Below are positions 34,020 to 42,280 of a stretch of DNA of 64,000 nucleotides, piece after piece. Position 1 is the first letter of the stretch, and each line of letters begins with the position of its first letter. This DNA is from JBNRMW01 sp050309795 (GTDB lineage: Bacteria > Bacillota_I > Bacilli_A > Erysipelotrichales > Erysipelotrichaceae), in assembly GCA_050309795.1 (NCBI GenBank), contig JBNRMW010000016.1, positions 226,839-290,838 of the forward strand, in the 5' to 3' direction. The notes under the pieces were generated by a model that was not told the DNA's origin, did no database searches, and saw only the letters and a list, made by a program, of their open reading frames with translations. A program made the position numbers and the translations under genes.

Positions 34020-34050
34020 ATTATACACAATCCATGACTATAAATGGCAA
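34020..34050 (-). promoter_or_regulatory. Possible promoter of the S1 protein-pgi operon
   Basis: -10 TATAAT (34020-34025) on the minus strand, 21 bases before the ATG; TTGCCA (34045-34050) lies 19 bases upstream, slightly long spacing. Confidence 0.5.
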
Positions 34051-34102
34051 TTTCCCCAATTCTAAACATAATATGATAAAATGATGAACGAGGTGAATAG
34101 CG

Positions 34103-34339
34103 ATGACATTAGAAGAAAAAATTGTTTATACTTTAAATAAAATCCGTCCATATATTCAAGGAGACGGCGGAGATGTAGCATTTGATTATATTGATGATGA
34201 AGGGGTTGTCTACGTTCGTTTATTGGGAGCTTGTATTGGCTGTGCCCTTTCCGAAGTGACGGTAAAACAAGGAATTGAAGCGATTCTCATGGACGAAATC
34301 CCAGAAGTCAATGAAGTTCGAGTGAGCGAAGGGTTCTAA
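34103..34339 (+). CDS. NifU/Nfu-type iron-sulfur carrier
   Basis: 78 aa, a single Nfu domain. The conserved GDGGDVAF and GACIGCALSEVTVKQGIE segments include Cys44-x2-Cys47, which bind a transferable [4Fe-4S] cluster. Complete small carrier protein; delivers clusters made by the SUF system encoded at 46.7-51.5 kb to proteins such as Rnf and NifJ (inferred). Ribosome site GAGGTG upstream; own terminator downstream. Confidence 0.94.
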   Translation: MTLEEKIVYTLNKIRPYIQGDGGDVAFDYIDDEGVVYVRLLGACIGCALSEVTVKQGIEAILMDEIPEVNEVRVSEGF

Positions 34340-34379
34340 ATTAAACCGTTTCCAATAAGAATAATAACCAAAATTGATG

Positions 34380-34412
34380 GAGATCAACTAATTATAGTTG
34401 GTCTCTTTTTTA
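34380..34412 (+). terminator. Terminator after nfu
   Basis: Stem GAGATCAACTA (34380-34390) with TAGTTGGTCTC (34395-34405), followed by T7. Confidence 0.9.
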
Positions 34413-34417
34413 AAACA

Positions 34418-34454
34418 AAAAAGATTGAATTCCACAAACTCTAGAACTCAATCC
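34418..34454 (-). terminator. Terminator of the thioredoxin-like lipoprotein gene
   Basis: On the minus strand GATTGAGTTC (34445-34454) pairs with GAATTCAATC (34425-34434), followed by T6. Confidence 0.85.
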
Positions 34455-34481
34455 TTTATAAATCACAAACTTAAAGTACTT

Positions 34482-34976
34482 TTATTTGATATACCCTGTT
34501 TTAGCAAAAAACGCGTCCAAATCAGCCACTGGAATGGCAGTATTCGGGTCAGAGGTAATTGGTGTCCAAGAAATTTCTTCAACAACAACGCCATCTTTAA
34601 CGATAAATAAGGTTGGTGAGTAGAAAACTCCATACTTCTCTTTCATCGGTTCGCGCTTTTCATGATCGGCTAGCCCTTCTGGGTTTTCGATATCCAAATC
34701 GATAACATAGAGATTATCAGCTAACTCTGGTTGGTTAGCTAGAAGCTCACCTAAATAATTCTTTTGGAGATTTTGAGAATCTCCACAGCCTTCAACCCAA
34801 GAGAAGTAATAGACACCATCCACTTTGTTTTCAAGGGCTTCTTCATATTCTTCAAAGGTCAAATTGACGTATTCGGTTTTATCAAATAGATTCTCCGTTG
34901 TTTTGGTTTCTGGTGCTGACGTCCCTGTACAAGCACTTAAAAGAACCAACATCAACACGGTAAATAGTTTTCTCAT
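34482..34976 (-). CDS. Thioredoxin-fold lipoprotein with a single active-site Cys
   Basis: 164 aa. Lipoprotein signal MRKLFTVLMLVLLSAC (Cys16). The mature part has a thioredoxin-like layout: a strand VYYFSW, then a CGDS motif (Cys64-Ser67) at the head of a helix, a long helical insertion, YVIDLDIENPEG, and YGVFYSPTLFIVKDGVVVEE with the cis-Pro region. In place of CxxC it has CxxS, so it may form mixed disulfides or act in thiol isomerisation or sensing rather than oxidation. Separate transcription unit with its own promoter and terminator; a hairpin lies in its leader. Confidence 0.78.
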   Translation of the reverse strand: MRKLFTVLMLVLLSACTGTSAPETKTTENLFDKTEYVNLTFEEYEEALENKVDGVYYFSWVEGCGDSQNLQKNYLGELLANQPELADNLYVIDLDIENPEGLADHEKREPMKEKYGVFYSPTLFIVKDGVVVEEISWTPITSDPNTAIPVADLDAFFAKTGYIK

Positions 34977-35031
34977 TGTTCAGTCTCCTTCACTGATTTG
35001 ATAGCTATTCGCTGATGTAGCCACTGCTTTT

Positions 35032-35050
35032 AGAGGTATACAGTACCTCT
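35032..35050. repeat. Small perfect inverted repeat in the leader of the thioredoxin-like gene
   Basis: AGAGGTA-TACAG-TACCTCT. Lies about 20-30 bases downstream of the predicted start of transcription for the minus-strand gene. No T run follows, so it is not a terminator; it could be an operator or an mRNA-stabilising hairpin. Confidence 0.55.
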
Positions 35051-35068
35051 AAGTGTGGTAGTAATTTA

Positions 35069-35098
35069 ATCATACCAAATATTTCGACAAAATATCAA
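35069..35098 (-). promoter_or_regulatory. Promoter of the thioredoxin-like lipoprotein gene
   Basis: -35 TTGATA (35093-35098) and -10 TATGAT (35069-35074), spacing 18. Gives a leader of about 85 bases. Confidence 0.55.
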
Positions 35099-35132
35099 TT
35101 TCTTCAGAGGTAAAATGTGCGGATGGAATCAG

Positions 35133-35840
35133 TTATTGTCGCCCTTTTTCAAAACTAAGGATAGCTAAGGCACTGACCGCATTTAACGACAGACGGGCCT
35201 CTTTATTACCATAGGGAATCACACACCATTGGTCTGCATAAGCGAGGACTTGTTTTGATAATCCACGCATTTCCCCACCAATACAGAGAACATGAGGTTT
35301 CTTAAAACTAAGATCATAATACGGTTTACTTTCAGTTTGGCGATGCGTCACAATAATTGTATGACCCAGTGCTTTTGCTGAAGAAAGCCCTTCTTCAATA
35401 GTAGGTAGTTGAATCCAAGGAATTTTTTCACTCGCCCCTCCACTTGCTTTAACAATAATAGGATCAGCAAACGAAAAATCGCGTGGATTCGTTATTAAGC
35501 CATCATACCCTGCACAGTGTAGTGTTCTCATGATTGCACCTAAGTTATAGGGGTCTTCAATCCCTTCGACTAAGGCCCAGTATCCCAATTGATTTGGAAA
35601 AACGTCTATCGGTGTTGGAGGTTGAGCTTGAAGTAAGATACCCCCATGTGTTTTTCCTTGAGCTAATTGGTCCAATTGATCTCTATTTATCATTTGGATT
35701 GGGATATGGCGTTGATGAGCAAGTGCCCGACAATAATTTATTTGTTTTGAAAATTTGTTTTCGAGCACAAACAACGTTGAAATCTGGCGTTTTTCATTTT
35801 CTAAAATGGCTTTAACGGCCAAAAAACCTTCGTAAATCAT
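35133..35840 (-). CDS. SpoU/TrmH family RNA 2'-O-methyltransferase
   Basis: 235 aa. N-terminal substrate-binding domain (MIYEGFLAVKAILENEKRQISTL), then the SPOUT catalytic domain with the three SpoU motifs: LVEGIEDPYNLGAIMRTLHCAG, CIGGEMRGLS and IPYGNKEARLSLNAVSALAI (the Asn-rich motif 3; here NKEARLSLN rather than M-G-S-LN). RlmB-like, probably methylating 23S rRNA or tRNA ribose, but the exact target is not determined by sequence. Its ATG overlaps the stop of the U32 gene (ATGA), so it belongs to the MFS-U32-U32 operon as its last gene. Confidence 0.9.
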   Translation of the reverse strand: MIYEGFLAVKAILENEKRQISTLFVLENKFSKQINYCRALAHQRHIPIQMINRDQLDQLAQGKTHGGILLQAQPPTPIDVFPNQLGYWALVEGIEDPYNLGAIMRTLHCAGYDGLITNPRDFSFADPIIVKASGGASEKIPWIQLPTIEEGLSSAKALGHTIIVTHRQTESKPYYDLSFKKPHVLCIGGEMRGLSKQVLAYADQWCVIPYGNKEARLSLNAVSALAILSFEKGRQ

Positions 35841-37039
35841 ACCACAACCCTGCGGATAAAGTCCCCAGGTAAAACCTTGTGGTTCAATTGAATTTGAATA
35901 TGTTCCATCGGTCTAAAGCTCCGTTGCACGACATCTCCATTTTTGTCTAACATATGTTTAACAACAAAAGGTTGTGGATCACGTTTTGGACCGAAACTTT
36001 CCAAAGTGTCTTCGACTTCAATGGCATTTCGCAATTCAATCGTTGCTAAAAGCGATGAAGTATCTTGGGAAATCACGCGACCAATATAACTCTGGGTAAC
36101 CGTTTCAGCTTGTGTTAAATACAATTGACCGCTTGCATCCGGAATTCTTTGTAAAAATCCAGTAAACGTTTCTCGATTTGCTGCGTTATTTAATTCTCTC
36201 ACGCCACGCTCAATTACTTGTTGTGGATCTTTTCCAGCATACAAATCATCAATTGCTCGCCGATAAGCACCAATCACCGTCGCAATATAGTATTCCGTTT
36301 TCATTCGTCCTTCAATTTTAAGACTGGCAATTCCCGTTTTAATAAGCAAATCTAAAACTGGCATGGCCGATAAATCCTTGGACCCCATTGAAAACAAATA
36401 GTCTTTATCAGAGATTTCATGGCCATTATCGTAGAGATGATATTGCCACCGGCATGATTGAGCACAACCGCCACGATTGGCATCTCTGGTTGTCATGTAA
36501 TTAGATAAAGTACAATGACCACTAAAGTTAGTACACATACCACCATGACCAAAAACTTCTACTTCTAAATCCGTGGCTTTGTTTAACAACTCAATTTGTT
36601 GAAGGGTTGCTTCGCGAGCTAAGACGACTCTCGTCGCATGGAAGTCTTTATACAAGTCCGCTGCATAGGAATTAGCAATTGAATTTTGAGTACTAATGTG
36701 TACTTCCATCCCTTTTGCTACGTCATAAGCTCGACTAGCAATAAACAGCGAGGAACAAATGATGGCGTCAACACCGCATTTTTCCAGCGCTTGTAAATAT
36801 TCATCCAGCCCGTCAATATCTTCCTGGTGCATGATCATGTTGACGGTCACATAAACTTTTGCTTGATGCGCATGCGCAAAATCCACGGCCTTTTTAATTT
36901 CCGGTAAGTCAAAATTAGAGGCTCGTGATCTTAATGAAAAGCTTTTACCGCCAATAAATACCGCATCAGCACCATATAAAATTGCTGTTTTTAAGCGTTG
37001 TAAATCCCCTGCTGGAGCTAATAATTCTATTTTATTCAT
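35837..37039 (-). CDS. U32 family protein, TrhP/YrrO-like
   Basis: 400 aa of the peptidase U32 family. In Bacillus two U32 proteins (YrrN and YrrO, now TrhP1/TrhP2) are needed for prephenate-dependent 5-hydroxyuridine at tRNA position 34. Features: ELLAPAGDLQRLKTAILYGADAVFIGG at the N-terminus, then HGGMCTNFSGHCTLSNYMTTRDANRGGCAQSCRW with four Cys suited to an iron-sulfur cluster, and KIEGRMKTEYYIATVIGAYRRAID. Full-length type with C-terminal beta domain. Follows its paralogue by ATGA overlap, in the same order as in Bacillus. Confidence 0.9.
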   Translation of the reverse strand: MNKIELLAPAGDLQRLKTAILYGADAVFIGGKSFSLRSRASNFDLPEIKKAVDFAHAHQAKVYVTVNMIMHQEDIDGLDEYLQALEKCGVDAIICSSLFIASRAYDVAKGMEVHISTQNSIANSYAADLYKDFHATRVVLAREATLQQIELLNKATDLEVEVFGHGGMCTNFSGHCTLSNYMTTRDANRGGCAQSCRWQYHLYDNGHEISDKDYLFSMGSKDLSAMPVLDLLIKTGIASLKIEGRMKTEYYIATVIGAYRRAIDDLYAGKDPQQVIERGVRELNNAANRETFTGFLQRIPDASGQLYLTQAETVTQSYIGRVISQDTSSLLATIELRNAIEVEDTLESFGPKRDPQPFVVKHMLDKNGDVVQRSFRPMEHIQIQLNHKVLPGDFIRRVVV

Positions 37040-37935
37040 TCACTCACCTTCCGATCGCTGGTTTTGATTTGACGTAAACCTGTTGTAATTTTTTGATCTG
37101 GATACTGTTCAATATATCGCTGAAGTGCTTCTTGGGCACTTAATTGTTGGTTGAATACTTGTTCGTATAATTTGGCAATCACTTTTATTTCTGATGTCGG
37201 ACGATTAAATCCTTCCAAAATAAAATCAGTAACCCCAGCATTAGTTAGCGCTGTAAAATCTTCAAAATCTAATAAAACGCGTCCATCAAAGATACTCGCT
37301 GAAGTCGAGTCTTCGTAGAGAAAATATGGCTCTTGTCGCCGTTGTTCTTTTAAAGTATAGACTTTGTTTTGAGAAACCTCGATATCGACAAATTCACCAT
37401 ATGCGGTCAGTAAGGGACGTCGGGAAATCGACATTAATTGATGACCATAAATAGAAATCATCGATTTAGTTGGCAATACTTCAGCCATTTCAACCAACTC
37501 TTCCGTTGTTAATTCCCGTCCCAAAAGCACTTTGTCGTTAAATTGACTCACGAGTAATAAATCTTCAATATTCGTTACACTTGGATCACTGATATATATT
37601 TTTTCACAGGATATTTCCAGTTCTTCTAAAAGTTTGTGAACCCCAAAATCCATGTACGCCATACCATCCACACCAAGTTTCGGTGTTTCAGCAATTAAGG
37701 TTTTAAAGTATTCAATTTCATCGTCAAAAAAGAAGCGATTCAACCATAAATATGCTTTCTTACCCTTGGTCTGAAGTATTTTTATAATATCTGGTAATTG
37801 CTGGAGCGTGTACAACCGATCGGTATGATCACTAAAACCCTCCAGCGGTAATAAATAGCTAGAGATGCTCTCCAACTCTAACAATTCCGCATCAAAATAC
37901 GTCGTATATAAATTAAGATTTTTCAAAACGTTCAT
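37036..37935 (-). CDS. U32 family protein, short partner (TrhP/YrrN-like)
   Basis: 299 aa from ATG 37935; a TTG five codons earlier is the other possibility. It has the U32 barrel pattern (VLLGRELTTEELVEMAEVL; MISIYGHQLMSISRRPLLTAYG) but the Cys-rich HGGMC-GGC cluster of the main family is missing: here the place reads YGHQLMSISRRPLL. In Bacillus, YrrN is the shorter member working with YrrO in tRNA hydroxylation; gene order here agrees. Overlaps the MFS gene by 23 bases and shares TGA/ATG with the longer U32 gene. Confidence 0.8.
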   Translation of the reverse strand: MNVLKNLNLYTTYFDAELLELESISSYLLPLEGFSDHTDRLYTLQQLPDIIKILQTKGKKAYLWLNRFFFDDEIEYFKTLIAETPKLGVDGMAYMDFGVHKLLEELEISCEKIYISDPSVTNIEDLLLVSQFNDKVLLGRELTTEELVEMAEVLPTKSMISIYGHQLMSISRRPLLTAYGEFVDIEVSQNKVYTLKEQRRQEPYFLYEDSTSASIFDGRVLLDFEDFTALTNAGVTDFILEGFNRPTSEIKVIAKLYEQVFNQQLSAQEALQRYIEQYPDQKITTGLRQIKTSDRKVSE

Positions 37936-39208
37936 CCTTTCTTTGCACAAACAAGGCGGTAAAAATCATTAATACAGCCGTGACAATAGCCATCAACAAA
38001 AAGACTTGAAAATAGTACTGTTGAATACTTGTGGACGCCGGTAAGATGCTCACAAATAACGCATAGACTTTATCCCCAAAGAAAATACCAATAGCAAAAA
38101 ATGTCTGGAATATCGCCATATTCATCTCTCTTCGATTGACCGCAACATTTTCTAAAGTCAATCCAATTAAGGAATTATACGTCAACCCATAACCAAATCC
38201 ACTAAAAGTATAAGACCAGAAAATAAGCGTTGGATTATACGTAAACAACAACAAGACATTAAAAACTAAGCTTAAAAATAAGCCAAGAACTAATGTCCAT
38301 TTCGTCGTAAACTTTCGGGCAAAATAAAGCCCAGCCAACACTCCAGCGACCAATTGAGCGATCGAATAAATAAAATCAATGTAAGCAATCGCAAACGGAC
38401 TCATGCTTACAAAATCATTTTGAACATAGGTAATGATATTCGAACCACTCAACGCAAACCGAATCAAGGAAACAATAATCCCCAATCCACCAAAAAACCA
38501 AGTCGATTTATCGGATAGAATTTCCTTAAAAATCGAAAATCTCATCGTTCCCTTCGATGTTTTATTATCAGTCACAAACAACAATAAAACAATAGAAGCC
38601 GCTGCTAATAAAGCTGAGATTAACCACATCGACCCATAATCAGCCACCGTATTCTTCGTAAAGTGATACTGCACCGGCGACATAATGAATTCAGCCAATA
38701 AAGGCGCAACACTCAAAATTGAAACCGACATCATGGCTTGTTTTGGACTAAATGTTTCCGCAAACAAGACATTGAACAAAGACAGTAACGACGCCCCAAT
38801 ACCTAAGGCATAGGATGACATTAATAACGAACCATAATTTGGATTTGTGTACGCCCAATAAGACGTCCCAGTAATAAGTACAAGGCCAATAAAAATCATC
38901 AACTTACGGCTTTTAAACCAATCGCTACCCAAAAAAACCAGAAAGCGCATAAAGATTGAAATCAAACCATAGGCGGCCGCGATATTGCTAGCAGCATACA
39001 ACCCTAAATTTAAGCCACCAAGTTCGACCGGATTCAAAGCATACGATTTACGATACGCTCGAATCAAGTTCACCGAAGACCAAAAGACAATCAGTAAAAT
39101 AAAAATCATTACTTGGTACTTCGACAATTTATAATGTTTAATTAAAAAAACAGACAAAAGTATCGTTAGGATACTCGTTACAAGATATAGTAAGACAGGA
39201 TTGCTCAT
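37913..39208 (-). CDS. MFS-type membrane transporter, 12 spans
   Basis: 431 aa with about 12 hydrophobic segments in two halves joined by a cytoplasmic loop (residues about 200-235, DNKTSKGTMRFSIFKEIL). Layout of the major facilitator superfamily. Start at ATG 39208 with GGAG eight bases upstream; a GTG three codons earlier lacks such spacing. The substrate cannot be told. It starts the operon with the two U32 proteins and the SpoU methyltransferase, so it could bring in a precursor for tRNA modification, but this is only context. Confidence 0.8.
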   Translation of the reverse strand: MSNPVLLYLVTSILTILLSVFLIKHYKLSKYQVMIFILLIVFWSSVNLIRAYRKSYALNPVELGGLNLGLYAASNIAAAYGLISIFMRFLVFLGSDWFKSRKLMIFIGLVLITGTSYWAYTNPNYGSLLMSSYALGIGASLLSLFNVLFAETFSPKQAMMSVSILSVAPLLAEFIMSPVQYHFTKNTVADYGSMWLISALLAAASIVLLLFVTDNKTSKGTMRFSIFKEILSDKSTWFFGGLGIIVSLIRFALSGSNIITYVQNDFVSMSPFAIAYIDFIYSIAQLVAGVLAGLYFARKFTTKWTLVLGLFLSLVFNVLLLFTYNPTLIFWSYTFSGFGYGLTYNSLIGLTLENVAVNRREMNMAIFQTFFAIGIFFGDKVYALFVSILPASTSIQQYYFQVFLLMAIVTAVLMIFTALFVQRKDERFEKS

Positions 39209-39230
39209 TTCGTTCACTCCATACTTGGTT

Positions 39231-39239
39231 ATTATACCA
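39231..39239 (-). promoter_or_regulatory. Extended -10 promoter of the MFS-U32 operon
   Basis: TGGTATAAT on the minus strand, 23 bases before the ATG; no clear -35. Confidence 0.5.
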
Positions 39240-39290
39240 AAAGTTCAACAATCTATGATAGACTATCTCCGTAAAGGAGACAAGTATTCT

Positions 39291-39812
39291 ATGAAACCAA
39301 TGATTACAATAACGATGGCCAATGGGAAAACAATGAAAGCAGAACTGTATCCCGAGGTAGCCCCCAATACCGTTAACAATTTTCTAACCCTAGCTCTGGA
39401 CAAATTTTATGATGGACTAATTTTCCATCGTGTTATTGCCGGCTTTATGATACAAGGTGGTGACCCAACCGGTACAGGGATGGGCGGACCTGGTTATGGT
39501 ATAAGAGGTGAATTCAACCAAAATGGATTTAAAAATGATCTAAAACACGAAGTAGGCGTCTTATCGATGGCGCGTTCACAACACCCAGATAGCGCTGGTT
39601 CTCAATTCTTTATTATGGATGCCTATTCCCCTCATCTCGATGGAGCTTATGCTGGGTTTGGTAAAGTAATCGAAGGAATTGAGGTCGTTCACGAAATTGC
39701 CCAGGTAAAAAAAGATTTTCGCGATAAACCAACGGTGGAGCAAAAAATTGAGTCGATAACAGTGGAATTAAACGGATATCAACTCGAACCAGTAATTAAA
39801 TCAAGCAAATAG
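39291..39812 (+). CDS. Cyclophilin-type peptidyl-prolyl isomerase
   Basis: 173 aa cytoplasmic cyclophilin (no signal peptide), catalysing proline cis-trans isomerisation. Motifs: VAPNTVNNFLTLALDKFYDGLIFHRVIAGFMIQGGDPTGTG with the catalytic Arg in FHRV, and LSMARSQHPDSAGSQFFIM with the Q-F-F triplet. Start at ATG 39291 with AAAGGAG 11 bases upstream; earlier in-frame codons would run through the divergent promoter region. Single-gene unit with terminator. Confidence 0.95.
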   Translation: MKPMITITMANGKTMKAELYPEVAPNTVNNFLTLALDKFYDGLIFHRVIAGFMIQGGDPTGTGMGGPGYGIRGEFNQNGFKNDLKHEVGVLSMARSQHPDSAGSQFFIMDAYSPHLDGAYAGFGKVIEGIEVVHEIAQVKKDFRDKPTVEQKIESITVELNGYQLEPVIKSSK

Positions 39813-39901
39813 AAATTCCGCTTAAAATAAACTGTATATTATTTAACGTTTTTAAAGGCTAATATTTTGTTACAAATCAATATTTAGAGATTTATAAAAA
39901 T

Positions 39902-39940
39902 AAGAACGGTGTCCCGAGAAAATGGTCTTCCGTTCTTTTA
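39902..39940. terminator. Bidirectional terminator between cyclophilin and aldo-keto reductase
   Basis: Stem AAGAACGG (39902-39909) with CCGTTCTT (39930-39937), flanked by A and T rich runs on both sides; convergent genes. Confidence 0.85.
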
Positions 39941-39963
39941 TTATAAATTAATGCAAAGACGCC

Positions 39964-40785
39964 TTAATCAAACTCCGGATGTTGATCCAACAACTCCATT
40001 TGATTTTCCGTGAGGTGGAAATCAAAAACATCTAAATTAGAAACAATTCGCTCAGGTGTAACCGATTTTGGTAAGGGTAATGCCCCTTTCTGTAATAGCC
40101 ATCTCATGCTCACTTGAGCGATGCTTTTATTCACTTCTTGAGCAATTGTTTTTAAAATTTCAGAATCAAATATTTTACCAGTCCCGAAAGGACTATAGGC
40201 TTCGATTAAGATGTTGTGTTGTTGACAGTAGTCGATGGTGTCCTGTAAGACATAACCGGGGTGGTATTTGATTTGATTTAAAACGGGAACAACCTCGGTA
40301 TGTTTCAATAGATTTTCTAAATCTTTCACATAGAAATTTGAAACCCCAATAGAGCGACATTTCCCAGTTTTTAGCAACTCTTCCATCTGCTTCCATACTG
40401 CGACATTTTCTTGGAAATAATCATAGTTTTCGATCCGATCGGACCATGGGCGAGCATTGTGAATTAGGTACAAGTCGATGTACTCAAGCCCTAGATTTTT
40501 CAGAGATTTTTCAAAATATGGGACGACTGCCTCTGGATCTTTGATATTGGCTGAAAGTTTGGTCGTAATATATAAATCTCGCCGGTCAATACCGCTATCT
40601 TTTATCGCTTGACCAACGGATTGTTCGTTGCGATAAACATAGGCCGTATCAATATGACGATAGCCTGCTTTCAAAGCCGCCAAAGTTGACGCATAGGCTT
40701 GGTCACCATCGGGAATTTGCCACGTTCCAAAACCGATACTTGGTATGTAGGTGTGATCATTTAATAAATAATCCGTTTTAATCAT
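39964..40785 (-). CDS. Aldo/keto reductase
   Basis: 273 aa NADPH-dependent oxidoreductase with the alpha/beta barrel. Catalytic tetrad visible: Asp in HIDTAYVYRNEQSVG, Tyr in AYVY, Lys in ITTKLSAN, His in LYLIHNARPW. C-terminal cofactor segment IPKSV-like region reads LPLPKSVTPERIVSNLDVFDF. Starts at ATG 40785 with AAAAGGAG eight to nine bases upstream; longer readings lie inside bcp. Overlaps bcp by 8 bases, suggesting detoxification of aldehydes together with peroxide reduction. Confidence 0.94.
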   Translation of the reverse strand: MIKTDYLLNDHTYIPSIGFGTWQIPDGDQAYASTLAALKAGYRHIDTAYVYRNEQSVGQAIKDSGIDRRDLYITTKLSANIKDPEAVVPYFEKSLKNLGLEYIDLYLIHNARPWSDRIENYDYFQENVAVWKQMEELLKTGKCRSIGVSNFYVKDLENLLKHTEVVPVLNQIKYHPGYVLQDTIDYCQQHNILIEAYSPFGTGKIFDSEILKTIAQEVNKSIAQVSMRWLLQKGALPLPKSVTPERIVSNLDVFDFHLTENQMELLDQHPEFD

Positions 40786-41227
40786 TTTGTGTCTCCTTTT
40801 TATGTTTTCGGATGAACTCGAGCACTTGTTGGGCGTCCTGTTCAGGATCAACATCATGCAGGGTTTTGACGAGTTCTTGGTTGGGATCAATTATAAATGT
40901 TGTCCGTTTACTCATGAGGTTTCCTAGCACATTAATGCCCAATTGTTTGGATAACCGCCCTTTATAGTCCGTTAATAAATCAAATTGTAATCCATACTTT
41001 TCTTTAAACTTTTGATGACTTTCTGCGGAATCACGACTAATACCAAACAATTTAATCGCTTCTTGTTTAAATTGATCGATAGCAGCCTGATATTGACAAG
41101 CTTGTTGAGAACAACCAGGAGTAAAATCCTTTGGATAAAAATACAGGACCACATACTGTCCTTGATAGTCGCTCAAAGTAATGTCTTGATGATCTTGATT
41201 TTTTAGAGTAAATTCAATGGTTTTCAT
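40778..41227 (-). CDS. bcp: Thiol peroxidase, BCP/PrxQ type
   Basis: 149 aa peroxiredoxin reducing hydroperoxides. Peroxidatic Cys39 in DFTPGCSQQACQYQ with resolving Cys44 five residues later, the atypical two-Cys BCP arrangement; catalytic Thr36-Pro37 precede. Later GISRDSAESHQKFKEKYGLQFDLLTD and RTTFIIDPNQ are standard. ATG 41227 has AGAGGTG nine bases upstream; a GTG three codons earlier is rejected. Own promoter; followed by the aldo-keto reductase. Confidence 0.95.
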   Translation of the reverse strand: MKTIEFTLKNQDHQDITLSDYQGQYVVLYFYPKDFTPGCSQQACQYQAAIDQFKQEAIKLFGISRDSAESHQKFKEKYGLQFDLLTDYKGRLSKQLGINVLGNLMSKRTTFIIDPNQELVKTLHDVDPEQDAQQVLEFIRKHKKETQND

Positions 41228-41247
41228 AATTATCACCTCTTGAATTC

Positions 41248-41277
41248 ATTATACGCAGAGAGCACCGTCAAAGACAA
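41248..41277 (-). promoter_or_regulatory. Promoter of bcp
   Basis: -35 TTGTCT (41272-41277) and -10 TATAAT (41248-41253), spacing 18, 20 bases before the ATG. Confidence 0.6.
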
Positions 41278-41286
41278 CAACGATGA

Positions 41287-41628
41287 TTATTTTCTAAAGA
41301 AAGCCCAACCACACCAAATATAAATGAGGCGAATAAAATAGGTTTCAATTCTTAACTGATGAAATATTTGATCAAAGAAAGCTATGTGAATGAGGTTTAT
41401 TTCATATAAAAACAAAACCAAAAGCAAGCCAGAAATTACTAGTTTTAGCACCCAGGCATTGGATTTCTTCTTAAAATCATTCAACGATAAACCAAAAGCA
41501 AAACTCGTTAACAACCAAAACAACGGCTTAATCAATGCGTGTAGATTGTATAATTTAACTGTATAAGCCAACCAATTTAAAACAATCGCACTCGCAATCA
41601 CGATCCAGGGTTTCATTACATCATTCAT
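41287..41628 (-). CDS. Small membrane protein in the queuosine operon, 113 aa
   Basis: I do not recognise the family. Three to four hydrophobic segments: residues 6-24 (WIVIASAIVLNWLAYTV), 32-50 (LIKPLFWLLTSFAFGLSLN), 60-77 (VLKLVISGLLLVLFLYEI) and possibly 95-111 (TYFIRLIYIWCGWAFF). Trp at both ends of the spans is notable. Its ATG overlaps the queH stop (TGA) by 8 bases, so it is translated with the queuosine genes. It is shorter than QueT (ECF type) or YhhQ, the known queuosine-precursor transporters. A role in precursor uptake is speculation. Confidence 0.65.
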   Translation of the reverse strand: MNDVMKPWIVIASAIVLNWLAYTVKLYNLHALIKPLFWLLTSFAFGLSLNDFKKKSNAWVLKLVISGLLLVLFLYEINLIHIAFFDQIFHQLRIETYFIRLIYIWCGWAFFRK

Positions 41629-42280
41629 TTAATAATCCTCGCTTCTTATCTCTCATATATTTGTCTCTTAAGGAATAGACACAACCACAGTAATCTTGTT
41701 TATAGATTTGATACTCTTTACAGTATTGGGATGCCAGTTCATTTCCTTTTCGCTTTTTGAAGTCTGAATAAATATAGGTAATTCGATCTTCGTTTTTCAT
41801 GATTTCAAAGGCTTGTTGGTTGATCTTTAAACTACATTTCTGGCGCGAAATGGTCATCACACTAGTCACATAATCAAATTGGTTCTCAATCGCATACATA
41901 ATAGCTTCATGAAGTCGGACACCATAACAATATTCGCACCGTGAACCCCCTTCCGGTTCATCTGCGCCAAAGCTTAGGGCTTGTTGAAAACCACTTATAT
42001 CCACCGCTGGGGCAACCATTTCGATGCTTGGCATTCCTTCTTCTTCAAGGATACGGAGCAAGCGTTCTATTTCCTGTTTCCGTTTATCATATTCAGCTAA
42101 AGGATAAATGTTTTGGCCATTATAAAATAACGTAATCTTGAAATGTTCACTCAATAACTTAATCACATGGACACTGCATGGTGCACAACAAGCATGTAAC
42201 AGTAACCGCGGTTTCTGAGCGCTGTCTAAGCCACGAATAATGGCGTCTTGGTATTCTAAGAGTCCTTTTTTAGTCAACAT
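41621..42280 (-). CDS. queH: Epoxyqueuosine reductase QueH
   Basis: 219 aa. Performs the last step of queuosine synthesis in tRNA (epoxyqueuosine to queuosine), the non-QueG type. Cys residues in LLLHACCAPCSVHV, RCEYCYGVRL and DYCGCVYSLRD bind the iron-sulfur cluster and a second metal. The GTG start three codons upstream is less likely than ATG 42280, which has AGGTG eight bases upstream. It overlaps queA by 11 bases and is the third gene of tgt-queA-queH. Confidence 0.95.
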   Translation of the reverse strand: MLTKKGLLEYQDAIIRGLDSAQKPRLLLHACCAPCSVHVIKLLSEHFKITLFYNGQNIYPLAEYDKRKQEIERLLRILEEEGMPSIEMVAPAVDISGFQQALSFGADEPEGGSRCEYCYGVRLHEAIMYAIENQFDYVTSVMTISRQKCSLKINQQAFEIMKNEDRITYIYSDFKKRKGNELASQYCKEYQIYKQDYCGCVYSLRDKYMRDKKRGLLNE

